Origin: Guadua angustifolia
Taxonomy: Eukaryota; Streptophyta; Magnoliopsida; Poales; Poaceae
NCBI GenBank assembly: GCA_036346375.1
Contig: CM070520.1
Location: 51,664,198 to 51,728,197, forward strand
DNA: 64,000 nucleotides
Direction: 5' to 3'
The position numbers and the translations under genes were made by a program. Positions within the stretch are counted from its first letter, which is position 1; each line of letters begins with the position of its first letter. This document shows, in pieces, positions 45,786-57,515 of this stretch. A model generated the notes under the pieces. The model saw only the letters and a program-made list of their open reading frames with translations, ran no database searches and was not told the origin of the DNA.

Positions 45786-45797
45786 GCTCTGATACCA
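45786..45797 (-). other. primer-binding site of copia element X
   Basis: The minus strand reads TGGTATCAGAGC, two bases from the LTR edge at 45800. Confidence 0.9.
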
Positions 45798-45799
45798 CT

Positions 45800-47086
45800 T
45801 ATAAGATCGGATGACGTCAATCAGAGGGAGGTGAATGATTAAGCGGAAGCTAAAACAAATTTTTAATGATTCTTTAAACCCCCTAAACAACATAGGAAAA
45901 ACTGCTTCGGTTTTGGCAAAAACAGATTAACCTACGTTCACTAAAATAGTAATTATCAAAGATCCCATCGTTAGATTGATGTGAAATTTTAATTGTAGAA
46001 ACTAGACTCAATTCTGAAACTAACACAACAAAAATAAACTCGATCGGATCTATGGATCTCAAGATATTACCTTTGCAAGATGACTGAGTTAAATAACAAC
46101 GGAAATTGATCAGATCTCAACGAACCAAACTTCATACGAGACACCAACTACGCTGGATCGAATTTCTTCAGCTACGCCAGACCAAAACCAACTCTTGGTG
46201 GCAAGAGGACTGCAGTACCTGCGCATGCATGCAAAGAAAGCAAAAAGGTACAAGTGACAGAACTATTAGCCGCAAAGAACAGAAACTCAACTTCAGTCAC
46301 CACGTTGCATGCATCAGAGGATGTCCTGTACAATGCCTTCTGTTGCGCATCTCAAAACATGCATGCATGCACCACAAACTAACTAGTCGCCAGTTGGTAG
46401 AAATCAACAAAAGAACTCATTAGTCAATGCATAGACTAATTAATCTGCCTTTTCCTTTCTATTGATGCACCGTGCACGTACAAAGCTTTTCTAGCGCAAG
46501 GACTCTCTGGCCGCTAGAAATTGTGGCCGCCGGAAGCTAGCACAGCCGGTCAGCCACCACGACTTCAGGCGCCAGACGAAGTCCTCAGAGACACCAGCCG
46601 CCGCAACCTGAAGCTCTGGCCGCCGAGTCAATACCAAAAGCCAGAAGCAAAAAGCGACACACGCCAAAATAAAAACCCTAATCTCCTATTAAATATCCGT
46701 ATGCATATTCATTGACTCAATAATACATGGAGCCCAAAACTTAAACAAACACACGTACAACCCACACCATGAACAGTGTCTACGTAGAACTTCCCTGTTC
46801 CACGTCTTCACCATCTTTGTGCGCACAAGCTAGAGCACGATCATCCAGTGACATTTCCTGAATGAATCCGACCTCGAAATTCCCATCCTAGTCTCGGTCC
46901 CTCGTCACACACCACGATCATCTCCTCGCTTCACCTGCGCATCAAAGACAAAGAAAACATCTTCCGGAAGCAAGTTCATCCTAACTTGATCCACATTAGC
47001 TTTATTAACTCTTTTTACTACTTATTCATCGTATCAAAAACTCGCCAATAGTTCATCACAAATATATCATGTACCATGATCTTACA
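45800..47086 (-). repeat. copia LTR (element X), 1,287 bp
   Basis: The plus-strand edges are tataagatc (from TGTAGGATC, compare 44758) and gatcttaca, so inverted ends close to TGTARGATC. The primer site adjoins the left edge. On the right, aatctttcccttgatgagc reads on the minus strand as a polypurine tract placed directly before an LTR start. The LTR is therefore flanked by internal sequence on both sides. Confidence 0.8.
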
Positions 47087-47400
47087 ATCTTTCCCTTGAT
47101 GAGCATATTGGCAACATCTTTAAAAAGTATAAAACATATATGATAAAAGTAAAGTGTAAAAAACACAACTCGGCTCAAAAGCACAAGGTGAAAAGAAACA
47201 TCATCTCCCTTTGGAAGAGAAAAAAAATTCACCCCCTTCAACAATAAAACATTTTCTCTTCTCCCCCTGAATGTATGCTTTACTATTTCTCCCCTTGACA
47301 ATGATTTCATCAAGGAAAACAAATGAGTGCTAAGACAAGAAAAATGAGCTCCCCTCATCTGCTGGTGCTCTTCCCATCACTGTAGTCACACTTGTATTGA
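47087..47400 (-). other. copia internal 3' region with polypurine tract (element X or relative)
   Basis: On the minus strand it contains attcagggggagaagag, caaggggagaaatag and aagggaaagat, purine tracts of the kind between pol and the 3' LTR of SIRE-like copia elements. The last abuts the LTR edge. No coding frame is recognised. Confidence 0.6.
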
Positions 47401-47414
47401 TCTGTCTCACCGTC

Positions 47415-47760
47415 TTGATTTGCGTAGTACCCTCATGGTAAATATCGAGAGTTACCTAAATCTAGTGAGCGGATCGAAGATGAGAGATCCTATTGTACTC
47501 ACTGTGGCTAAGGCCCTATATGAGGATGTTTCTTGCCTTAGCATTTGCCTCAACGTCAGACATATTACCAACTATGACGTTTTCATCGGTAGAAATCTCA
47601 TACGGAAGTTTCACCTTTTACCAAATCAAGAAGCCTTGGGCAGATATACGACTCAATTCTTGACTTCCATAAAGAAAAATCAACTCCAAAAAAATAAGAG
47701 GCTTAGTGGAATATTTCTCCATCGCTATGGCTCTCAAGACCAGTCAAGATATATGGAAGA
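47415..47760 (-). pseudogene. copia gag N-terminal remnant (element Y)
   Basis: On the minus strand, starting close to the primer site, it reads MEKYSTKPLIF, then AQGFLIW, then NMSDVEANAKARNILI in two frames. This is the gag start followed by the NAKAxNIL word seen in element X. It stops at about 47415. The plus-strand frame 47420-47776 is a shadow. Confidence 0.7.
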
Positions 47761-47783
47761 GCAAAACCGGCTTTGATACCAAT

Positions 47784-49486
47784 TGAAGGACTGAGATGGC
47801 AATCAAAGGGGGTGAATAATCCCAAAATAATTTTTCCCCACTTAAAACAATCCAACCAACAACCTCACATCACAAAAGCAAAGCGGAGAAAGGAAAATTC
47901 CCAAAATCTTCAGTTGAGGTCGGCACTACCACAAAATGGCCTGGCACTGCTGGATGAATAGTAGCCTGGCACTACCGGGGCCCTGTAACGGTACTGTCAA
48001 GTTATTGTAGCACTGCACAGTGAATAGTAAAAATTAACCCAACTCAAAAGGAAAATTGATGAATCTTTTGATCGGTTGATCCAAACCTTGTGAAACTTTG
48101 TGAACATTTTCCTATAGATGTCGAAACCTATTTTATCCTTCAATCACAAGGATTGACATCAAAATTATGATATTTTTCCAATTCAAGGAAGAGTGCACAA
48201 GAACATGTTCAAAATCAAAAACTTGTCTCTTGACTAGCTTGTGGGTTTTTGATGATCAAGATAATCCTAGATGGTTTCCTACATGTCATAGTAAGCTAGA
48301 ACACAAGATAAGAATGCCAAAACCCGATCTTCTAATAATCATCTTCTTAAGAACAAAAGATCGGTTTCTTGAAGGGAAGAACAAAATATTTGCCTAGATG
48401 ATTGGGATATAGTCTGAAGAAAACTCATCCATTAATCAATCATCCTTAGCATAAGCAAGTAGAAGGAGGGGAGGCAAATCCAATTTGCATGAAAGTAAAT
48501 TGTAAGAATGTAAATTACGGAATTTAAAGACTAAATTTAAGGCATAAGGTAAATGCGGAAAGTAAATTTAGAATTGAGAAAATTAGATTTTCACTCTGGA
48601 AGGGATGTTTACAAAGCCACACAACCAAGTGGGCAAAGCTCAAATGAGCATCAAAACTTTTAAAACCTTAAAGAGGAGAAAGGCTACCACTACCCCTCTA
48701 TTTATACTACTCTTGAGTCACCCTCCACCCTTAGATGAGTTCCTTCTACCCTAATGATCAACATCAAGGGCTAGGATTGACTCATTCACTCATACATGGG
48801 TTAACCCGAAACCCTATAACATAACGGGTTTTTGCATGCTTTTCAAAGTTTACTAACTAGACCTGCTACTCTATCACCTAGATCGCGATCCAACGGCTCT
48901 CCTTGATCCGAGCAGCTCCTAGCTAGCATCTCATCCATTCCTTATCTTCTAGGTTCGTAGCGACTCCGTCTCCTATTATCTTCCAGCGATCCTCGACCGT
49001 CTAGACTTTCGACGCATCTCGTCTAGTCTCGGTCATCTTTCGTCTCACCATGACTTAGCACCGTTGTCTTGCAACCATCAAAAACAAGGAAACATATCAC
49101 ATAGTATTGCCCAAAATGATATGCAATAAATCTCATGCAAATTGAAAATTCAAATCTCTCAAAATCACGTAAAGGTCGGCACTATCGCCCATGGGGCCGG
49201 TAGTACCGCTCGGCAGGCACTACCGCGCCAGCATGGCCAGTAGTGCCGCTCGTCTGAAATTCCAACGAAGACCCTCTTGAAAAATAAGTACCGCTCCCTG
49301 GGCTTGTACTACCGCAAGGCCGACACTACCGCCCACCCAGGCCGGTAATACCACCCTTAGCCTAACAGCCCTCAAAATGCTTCAAATTGAGATCCAATTC
49401 GAATCAAACTCAAACTCAAGAATAACATGCTAAAACACGGTCAATTGCTCATCACCATCAAGAATAGACCTCCACATGATCTTTCA
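47784..49486 (-). repeat. copia 5' LTR (element Y), 1,703 bp
   Basis: The plus-strand left edge TGAAGGACTGAG lies two bases from a primer site (gctttgatacca, 47770-47781). The right edge is tctttca, giving TGAA/TTCA ends. It contains AAAGGGGGTGAATAAT near the left edge. It also contains two clusters (47920-48010, 49170-49350) of short inverted words of the type ggcactaccgc/gcggtagtacc. Confidence 0.78.
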
Positions 49487-49494
49487 AATGTTGC

Positions 49495-49690
49495 ACGGCT
49501 TGCTATAGGGAGAAACATCATGACTTTGCTCTGAAATTCTGATGCCATAGTAGTTGGTGCAAAGTTGGGTCTATGAAATGTAACGATTAAATCATGACTA
49601 TCTGCAGCACACCAAAGTTTGCTAATATTGATTGCACAAAGAGTCAGTCATGACTTGTGGGTAAAGTTGTACACCTCTGCAGAGTATAAA
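49495..49690 (+). repeat. Tekay-type LTR relic
   Basis: It contains cggcttgctatagggagaaa, gttggtgcaaagttgggtct, agcacaccaaagtttgctaa and gtgggtaaagttgtacacct. It aligns with 24440-24700 and, in its last part, with the solo LTR near 42523-42560. It is truncated at both sides. Confidence 0.7.
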
Positions 49691-50213
49691 TCTAATTGAT
49701 TAGCTGTGTCCACAGTTTTGGGAGATTTGGTGAACTGACACTAGTTAAATATTTTATTATTTGTGAACTGACACAGATCTGTGTAATCTGCACATGACAA
49801 TCATTAGACTCCATGCCAATTAATTTAAAATTTTGCATCGAAACAAGTATCTTCATGTTAGAGGAGTAACCGGACGGAATTTTCACACCATGCAAGCACT
49901 GGTATAGTTCAGTTCTCTTGGCCTTGGATAGAGTGTAACAAGTAGGTTTGCAGTATGTTTAGCCTTTATCAGTCTCTTTCGGTGCTAATTCAGGTTTGAT
50001 GCCCATATTGACCAAGTCAATCCATACGTTAATACCATCATTTCTTTGTTTTGCCCTTAATATTTAGTAAGAGACCAATCAAGCTATTACATAAACTCTT
50101 CCATTCGTGAATAATGTCATTGTAGTGATGGACTTCTAGGTACTCTCAATAAGGTATGTCCCAAAATATTGATATCTTCTTCCGATGCTCTTCTCACGGG
50201 TCCTCGATTTATG
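49691..50213. other. intergenic, nothing firm
   Basis: AT-rich. It may continue the CACTA relic to the right, but I see no readable domain. Confidence 0.4.
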
Positions 50214-50489
50214 TTATTTTCCATACGCAACATTCAAATCCTTAATCATATCATAAACATATCTCCGCTTAAAGAACTTGGAGCTAAACGCCCTTGTTCC
50301 TTCCATCAAATTGTTTTTTATCTTGCGGTATGAGTGATTCCTCCAAAGAAACCTACGGTGACGTACGTGTACAGTTTTACACAAGTGATTCTGAAGGTTA
50401 GCAAGGGCAAGATAACCATTTATGGTGCAGAACAACAAGAAGTGTAAAATGAAGTTCTCTTGTTGTACGCATCCCATACATGTACCCAC
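50214..50489 (-). pseudogene. CACTA (En/Spm) TNP2 transposase fragment
   Basis: A 91-residue frame contains CTINGYLALANLQNHLCKT (compare the TIND..AYGNLSGW region of TNP2), then HRRFLWRNHSYRK and VYDMIKDLNVAYGK. This order and spacing match the middle of TNP2-type transposases. The zinc-binding Cys residues expected between the first two blocks are missing. It is a short decayed fragment with no element ends nearby. Confidence 0.65.
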
Positions 50490-50636
50490 GAACCCACAAT
50501 ATTTTTAGGTCTTCCATCAATGGTGCTATGTACACATCAATATTGTTTCTAGGTTACTTTGGCTGATAAGTATAGACAACAAAATGTACTTTTGCTACAT
50601 AGAAACTAAAGAAGAAGATTGTAAATACAGAGATTC

Positions 50637-53600
50637 ACGGGTGGAGATGATTGTGAGTTGGTTGGTGAGGTTCAGGTGTACTCAAGGACTCTGAGTTCTT
50701 TCAGTACTACTATGAATATTCTGGATAGCTAGCTCTAATGGACGGCGCTAGAATAGTTTATCAAGATATCTTTTTAGCTGAGAGCAGAATCTTACTGTTC
50801 AGGAATGTCCACTTGTAATGAAGAATACAAACAGTGTAGGACTGTTTAGTTGCCATTTTCCTGAAGTAACTCTACAGAACCATATTGTTTAGTACATGGC
50901 TCAATTGCATACATGATGAATCACACCAATTGAATTTGCTTTGTACTCTTTATGTTTCAGTCGTTGGCAAAATGGTTAGCACGATGACCAGGATTAAGAT
51001 GCTCCAGTGCAGTATCTTTCACCAATAAAGGAGCCGTGTTGAACGGGTCATGAGGTGCGCTTCAATTAATTAGCAAACGCCGAGTGCAGGTTAGCTGTAA
51101 ACGTGCCTGCATAATGCAGTCCATTCCTCCGCTTTGCTCCATGTTTAGTAGTAGTAGGACTCACCTTCCCTTTGGTCACCATCTTGACCACAAATGTTGC
51201 CTTCTATTGTACTACTGATGTATTATAGAATTTTACAGTGTTTTTAGTTTCCTTTTAGCTGCAAAATTTATATCATGTGTATTTGTCTCTTTTAAAATGT
51301 TCTGTCACTTGCACAAAGGAGTAAGCAATGATGGCCCTGACTCCTTGATAACATTTTTCATTATTTAACCCCCTTTTCAATTTATTTTCATCACTAACTT
51401 CTTGTCAGTTTTATTTTTAAATTTGATCCTTTTGGTCACGCCACCACCCTCTGTGGCGTGGTCATATTGTCTTGCCACCTCATGAGTGATGGCATGGTAA
51501 AAAAAGAACAAAATTGAAAATAAATTTAGCAAAGGGTTATTAATAAAATATTTTTTAAAAAGGATTATTTAATAAAAAAAACTTCACGGACCTTAAGGGC
51601 AGAAAAAGTGTTACAGTCCTACAGAAAATCTGGGAGTGTTCTTGACTCTTTCTCCCACTAATTCTCCTTTGATCTCTTGCAAGTTTCTGAGCATACTTTG
51701 AGGAAAGGGAAAAAATTTATATGCCTTTTCAATTGTTCCACTTACAGCTTCCTAATCTGTAGGGGTGCAATCGGCTCGGATTCGGTCGGATATCGCTCTT
51801 TTTATATCCTAAATCATATTTTTTGTCGGATTCGGATAGTATCGGATACGAATACGGTACAGATAATATCGGTCGCGGATTCGAATTGAATATGGAGTGA
51901 AATCGGTACGGTATCAAATAATTTTTATCGGATAACGTACAAAAACAGATACCGTATAAAGCATACATATAGTACTGATTAACTAACCGTATGGGTTCAA
52001 CATACAACAAGATTATCGTAGTCTAACATGTTATTTTATCGAGCAGTCTAACAAAGTTGCAAAAGCACATTAAATTTGAACGGTACAAATATGACAAGCG
52101 GATAGTTCAGATGTTCAACTATAGTGTGACACAAGTAGCAACAAACTGTGTTGTAAGATAAGTTTGTATGGCTTGTTTTATCAAAGTAATGCCTTTTATT
52201 TTCACATTCCCGTACCATATTTCTCGGTATAGACAATAGTATACAGAAGAACTAAAATATAAGCTAATTTCACACAAAAATGTATGATAATAATTACTAC
52301 ACACATTATTCTTCGATTGCTTTTTTTTCTATAAATCTCTGGCGTTGAGAAGCTAAAAGGAAACCGGATCCGCAAAAAAAAAAATGAAAAAGCCCTCTGG
52401 GATCGGATTCAAGTCCGGTTGAAGGAGTCTTCTTCACGGTTCTTCAGGTGTTCGGTAGACAAAAAAAAACTCCTTACGAGAAAGCTTCGAGTCTGGATTT
52501 GCTCTTCACACGTGAAACAAGCTTTAAGTCTTTGGTTGGTATGCTTCTTCATGCGTGAGCTGTTCTAGTCGCCTGGTGCTTCTTCATGGGTGTGCCCTCT
52601 CGGGCGATGACTTCGTCGCCGATTTGCTCGAAGCATCGCAGCGGAGGCCGGCTTTGTAAGTCGGCGAGGCTCGGAAGGTCGATCACGGGCGGCCAAGGTG
52701 CAAGCCAGAGGAGGCAGATTCTTGAGCCGGGGCGTGGAGGTTGCGTCGCCTTCCGCCACATCGCAAGCGCCGGCGCGCGGAGGGACGAGGCGGCTGATGG
52801 GCGGTCGGAGCTGCGTCCGGTGAGGCGGCAGTCGGCGGGCCCAAAGCCAGCGGCCGGAAGCGCAGAGGACAGCCACGGCTTGGAGGCGGATGTGGCTCAG
52901 AGGCGCGGGTTGGCCAACATCCTCCTCAACCTCACCTCGCTGTCCCGGATATCCGAATAAGTTTGTACGGATATATCCGAAAATATTCTCGGGATATACC
53001 GATCCGACGGATAGTAATCTCCCGAATCCGAATCCGAAACAAAATATCCGAAACCGAATCCGAATCCGAAAATTATCCGAAAAAAATATCCGAATCCGAT
53101 CTGAAGCCATCCGGTTGGTCGGTCGGACGGAAAATATCTGATCCGATTGCATCCCTACTAATCTGCCAATGCGAAGTGATCTCTTTACATGAAAGCTCTG
53201 GCCGTCGCCTTATATAAGCTCACAAAAATTCAAAAAACAAGTTATTTTTTACGTGAAAACGTCCTTTTTAGGGATCTTTACGTGAAATCTAAAACCAAGT
53301 TTTGATCAAGTGTTAGAAATATAAAAATTTAACTGATCACACCTTCCTTTCAAAAGAAAAAAACCGATCACAATCTCCATGATTTTTAAATCTTCAAAAA
53401 TTTATTTTTGAAGGCTAAAATGTTCAAATTTCAATGGTAATATTTGAAGAATTGACGTTCCCAGTAGTCAACATAGAAGTATCTAACAACAAGGTCTTAT
53501 TTTATTTTACAGAAAAAAAGGTATGACATGATTCTAAATTTCAATGCAAGGTACCTTAAGTGCTCAGTGCTGTTTTAGACCATATGGAGTGTTAGTTTTC

Positions 53601-53644
53601 TGCAAGGGTTGTTTTGAAAATGGGAAAGGCCTTTAGGATCCCTT
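50637..53644. repeat. segmental duplication, copy A (split by hAT element)
   Basis: Without the insert at 51760-53157 and one target copy, about 1.6 kb aligns in direct orientation with 58481-60007 at roughly 90-95% by eye. Anchors include gaatattctggatagctagc, aattagcaaacgccgagtgc, gaccttaagggcagaaaaag and gaaagctctggccgtcgcct. Copy A has two segments (about 40 bp near 50963 and about 23 bp near 51035) absent from copy B. No coding frame is supported. Confidence 0.92.
51760..53157. mobile_element. non-autonomous hAT element, 1,398 bp, with 8 bp target duplication
   Basis: The left end TAGGGGTGCAATCGG and the inverted right end TAGGGATGCAATCGG differ at one base. CTAATCTG flanks both sides exactly (51752-51759, 53158-53165). 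The subterminal 180-200 bp on both sides are packed with atccgaatccg/cggattcggat words. Segment 52570-52960 is GC-rich, unlike the rest, and may be a captured gene piece; I do not recognise its product. No transposase frame is present. Copy B of the host duplication lacks it. Confidence 0.95.
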
Positions 53645-53693
53645 GAGCTCGATGCCAAGCAACAAGGTCATTGTAGCTAGTGGCGGGGAGTTA

Positions 53694-53929
53694 GGGCCTG
53701 TTTGGTAGAGCTTCAGATTCCAGCTTCACCTGAAATCTAAAACTTGTAGGCTAAAATAAAGTGAATTAAGTTTATATTTTTGGTCTAAAATGTAAACAAG
53801 ATGATCTATCTAAACACTCTTAATGTACTCATAGTTTTAGCTTCACGAATCTGGTGAAGCTGAAGCTAGAATTTTCAGCTTCACCAGATTCACGAATCTG
53901 GAGAAGCTGAATCCCTGCCAAACACACCC
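53694..53929. mobile_element. Tourist-like MITE, copy 4, inserted in protease
   Basis: TTA lies at 53691-53693 and 53930-53932. The ends are GGGCCTGTTTGGTAGAGC and the inverse of ctgccaaacacaccc. The core is shared with copies 1-3. The protease frame (ASGGEL, then VSDATIDNLQ) resumes after the MITE, so it landed in the retroelement. Confidence 0.92.
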
Positions 53930-53932
53930 TTA

Positions 53933-56900
53933 GTTTCAGACGCTACCATTGACAATCTACAGTACTAAATTCAAAACACCGCCTTTACTATTACCTTTAA
54001 ATTGTTGAAATTGGGCAATTATGATGTGATATTGGGGGTGGATTGGATATATGAACATAGCCCCATTGAACTAGATCTTAAAGACAAACTTCTTACTATC
54101 AAGAAAGAGGGACGGTTGATCCAGTTCTAGGATTTTACTCAACCTCTTCACAATTACTTGATCAACGTGGAAAAATTTCAGAAGATAGCTCAAAAGGGAT
54201 CTAAGGGACTTCTTGTCCGAGTCGATGCAGTAGAACTAGAATCTCAGACTACCGCCAAGCTGATTCCAGCAAAAATTGACTTTATTCTTACTTAATATGT
54301 TGATGTTTTTGCGGTAGCTGAAGGATTGCCTCCTTCCCGAGACTGTGATCACATTATCCATCTGAAGCCAGGTGCAGAACCCCCGAACTTGAAATCGTAC
54401 TGAGTTCCTCACTATCAGCGATCTGCTCTAGAAGAGATCATACGCGAAATGCTGAAGACAGGTGAAATACAACCAAGTAACAGCCCTTACTCATCTCTGG
54501 TGGTCATGATCAGGAAAAAGGATGGGGCGTGGCGCATGCGTGTGGACTTCCGACAACTCAACTCTATGACTATCAAGAATAGATTTCCCATGTCAGTTAT
54601 TGAGGATCTCTTGGATGAGTTGAATGGTTCGGTTATCTTCTCAAAACTGGACCTGAAATCAAAGTATCACCAAATAGGGATGAATGAAGCTGACATTTCA
54701 AAAACAGCCTTCAAGACTCATCTGGGCCATTACGAGTATACGGTCATGCCGTTCGGTCTGACAAATGCACCCTCGACTTTCCAGTCCTTGATGACGGTAT
54801 TCTCTGAACAGTTGAGAAAGTTTGTTTTGGTTTTCTTCGATAATATTCTCATATGTAGCAAAAGTTTTAGTGAACATTTGGCTCATTTAAAGGCTGTTTT
54901 GCAAGTACTGAGAGACAATCATTTAGTTGCAAAGAAAACCAAACGTGTTTTTGTAGTAAGTTCTATTGAGTATTTGGGGCATGTTATCAGTGCTCAGGGG
55001 GTTTCCACTGATCCAAAGAAAGTAGAAGACATCTTGAAATGGCCTCCTCCAGATACGGTGACAAAATTAAGGGGATTTCTGGGGCTGACGGGGTATTATC
55101 GGCGATTTGTTAAAGGATATGGGCAAGTATGTCGTCCCTTGTTTGATTTGCTGAAGAAGGGTGAGTATTAGTGGGGTCTTGAGCAAGCTCAAGCCTTCCA
55201 GAAACTGAAACAGCTCATGCCTAGCCCTAGCATTGCCAGATTTTTCCCAACCGTTTCAGCTGGAGACTGATGCGAGTGGGAATGGACTCGGGGCTGTGCT
55301 TATGCAGGCTGGCCGGCCCATAGCTTACTTTAGTAAAGCTTTGGGAGTTCAAGCAGCTGCGAAGTCCATTTATGACAAGGAGGCGATGGCTATTTTGGAA
55401 GCTCTTAAAAAGTGGAGGCATTATTTGTTAGCGAGTATAGTGATCATCAAAACAGATCAGTAGAGTCTGAAGTTCATCGCCTCACAAAAATTGGTTCACA
55501 GTTTCCAGCACAAACTAATGCTCAAATTACTGGAATTTGACTTTAAAATTGAGTACAAAAAGGGGAAGAGAATCGAGCTGCAGATGCATTGTCTCACTAG
55601 GATCATCTGGAAGCTCAAACCGAGGCTTGCAATGATATTACGGTGGTAGTGTCTGAATGGATTGAGGACGTAAAGGCTAGTTATGAACAAGATGGTGCAG
55701 TCGCTAAAATAGTGGCCGACTTGCAGCAAGGGGTAGATGCTAACAGTAAATATAAACTGGAATCAGGACTCTTGAAGTATAAGGGTAGATTGTACATGGG
55801 GGACTAGAACAACCTCAGAGCAATCTTGATGGAAGCATTTCATAGTTCTTCTTTTGGAGGGCATTCAGGAGTTCGGGCTACCCATCATCGCCTGAAGAAG
55901 CTCTTCTTTTGGCCGAAAATGCGCAGAAGTATAGAAGCATTTGTGAGGACTTGTCCAGTGTGTCAACTCACGAAAATTGAGCATATTCATCCTTCCGGGT
56001 TGATCAGTCCCTTAGAAGTGCCAAAGCTGGCCTGGACTCATCTGTCCATGGATTTTGTAGAAGGACTGCCCCGATCAAATGGTAAAGATGTGATTTTGGT
56101 AGTGGTGGATCGGCTGACAAAATATGCACATTTCTTAGCCTTATCTCATCCTTACACTGTGCAACAAGTGGTTCAACTCTTCCTGGATAATATATTTAAA
56201 CTTCATAGCCTGCCAATAGCTATTGTCTCGGACAGAGACAGGATTTTTACCAGCAATTTCTTTCAGGAGATATTCAAATCCTTGAAAGTGTCTCTCCGGT
56301 TCAGTACTTCACATCATCCTCAACCCGGCGGCCAAACTGAACAAGTAAACCAATGCTTGGAGGCTTATTTGCGAAGCATGGTGTTCCAGGAACCGAAGAA
56401 ATGGATGAATTGGTTAGCTATGGCTGAATGGTGGTATAACACTTCATACCACACATCCTTGAAAACTACTCCGTTTAAAGCCTTATATGGGTATCATCCG
56501 CCGCAGTTGGCTGAATTCTCAATTCCTTGCAATGTCTCCGAGGAAGCCAAAATCACTCTGGAAGAAAAAGAAATGATGATGAGGAAGCTCAAAGAGAATT
56601 TACACAAGGCCCAAGAAAGAATCAAGCGATATGCAGACAGATTGCGCACAGAGAGAAGTTTTGAAGTTGGAGATATGGTGTACCTTAAATTGCAACCTTA
56701 CTGGCAAAATGCATTTGGGTTAAAGGGATCATTGAAGTTACGCTCAAAATATTATGGCCCATTTAGAGTGCTGAGCAAAGTGGGATTAGTGGCTTACAGA
56801 TTACAGCTACCAGCAGAATCAGGCATGCATCCTATCTTTCATGTGAGCCAGTTGAATAAGCATGTCGGGTCCAAAGCGATTCCACTTCCCGGCTTACCTC

Positions 56901-57064
56901 TGGTGGATGCTGATGGTCGGATTAAAACAGAACCCCTTGCGGTTATGGATAGAAGACTGGCAGTCACTCAGTGGTTAATTCAATGGGTAAACTTGTCTGA
57001 GAAAGAGGTGACTTGGGAGGACGCAAGCTTTATCAGGAAGACCTTTCCTAATTTTGTCGCTTGA
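53933..57064 (+). pseudogene. Ty3 chromovirus pol: protease, RT, RNase H, integrase, chromodomain
   Basis: Protease part: LKLGNYDVILGVDWIYEHSP, after a frameshift. RT 54449-55171: MIRKKDGAWRMRVDFRQLN, LDLKSKYHQI, FGLTNAPSTFQ, and FFDNILICSK where the catalytic FxDD should be, so the second Asp is Asn. RNase H: LETDASGNGLGAVLMQAG from 55251. Integrase 55826-57064 is one open frame. It has the HHCC zinc site (GGHSGVRATHHRLK...CPVCQ), the core residues MDFVEG, IVSDRDRIF and GQTEQVN (D, D, E all present), and a C-terminal chromodomain (TQWLIQWVNLSEKEVTWED). In-frame stops at about 54130, 54298, 54403, 55169, 55461 and 55805, plus a frameshift near 55235, make it inactive. Confidence 0.9.
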
Positions 57065-57092
57065 GGGCAAGCTCCAACTCGCGGCGGGTACT

Positions 57093-57515
57093 TGTCAGGA
57101 GTAGAGCTGGCGAAGAAGAAGAAGAAGTACAGGGAAGTCTGCAGCGAGGAGCGTTTGGGAGCGAGTTCACTTAAAGGGTGATCAAGGGCCAGGATATAAC
57201 ATACTCAGCCGAGTTTGGACCCGATATTAACTGAATGTAAATTTTGTCGTTACTGTTACCGAGTGAGTTAAAAGCAGTCGAATCTTTTCTGTTGTGGGTA
57301 AAAGCTGTGTAAGTGCTGGGCTATAAAAGCCCTGAAGAAGAAAGAGTAAAGCATGGCTATTACTCATATCTAGATTCTCCTGTTAGTTTAGCTGTAGTTT
57401 ACTGTACTTCGTCTGCGATTGTTTTGCTGTCTGCGTGTGGGTTTTCGTGACTATGCGACTGATTCCAGGAGTGATCCGAATCGCTAGTTAGTCGGATTTC
57501 AAAGAGGTCCTGACA
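57093..57515 (+). repeat. 3' LTR of the Reina-like element, 423 bp
   Basis: The ends TGTCAGGA and TCCTGACA are perfect 8 bp inverted repeats. It starts 29 bases after the pol stop. It contains a GAA run near the start and a TATA-like gctataaaagccc at about 57330. The 5' partner is missing. Confidence 0.88.

Larger units (their letters stand above)
53645..57515 (+). mobile_element. Ty3 chromovirus (Reina-like), 5'-truncated
   Basis: The order is protease, RT, RNase H, integrase, chromodomain, 423 bp 3' LTR. The left end begins inside the protease (PSNKVIVASGGEL) directly after the end of duplication copy A, so gag and the 5' LTR are gone. The chromodomain and the short LTR with TGTCAGGA/TCCTGACA ends fit the Reina lineage. 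Confidence 0.88.

Noticed and set aside
47420..47776. Plus-strand 118-codon frame
   Set aside because: It is antisense to the gag remnant of element Y next to its primer site, so it is a shadow frame.
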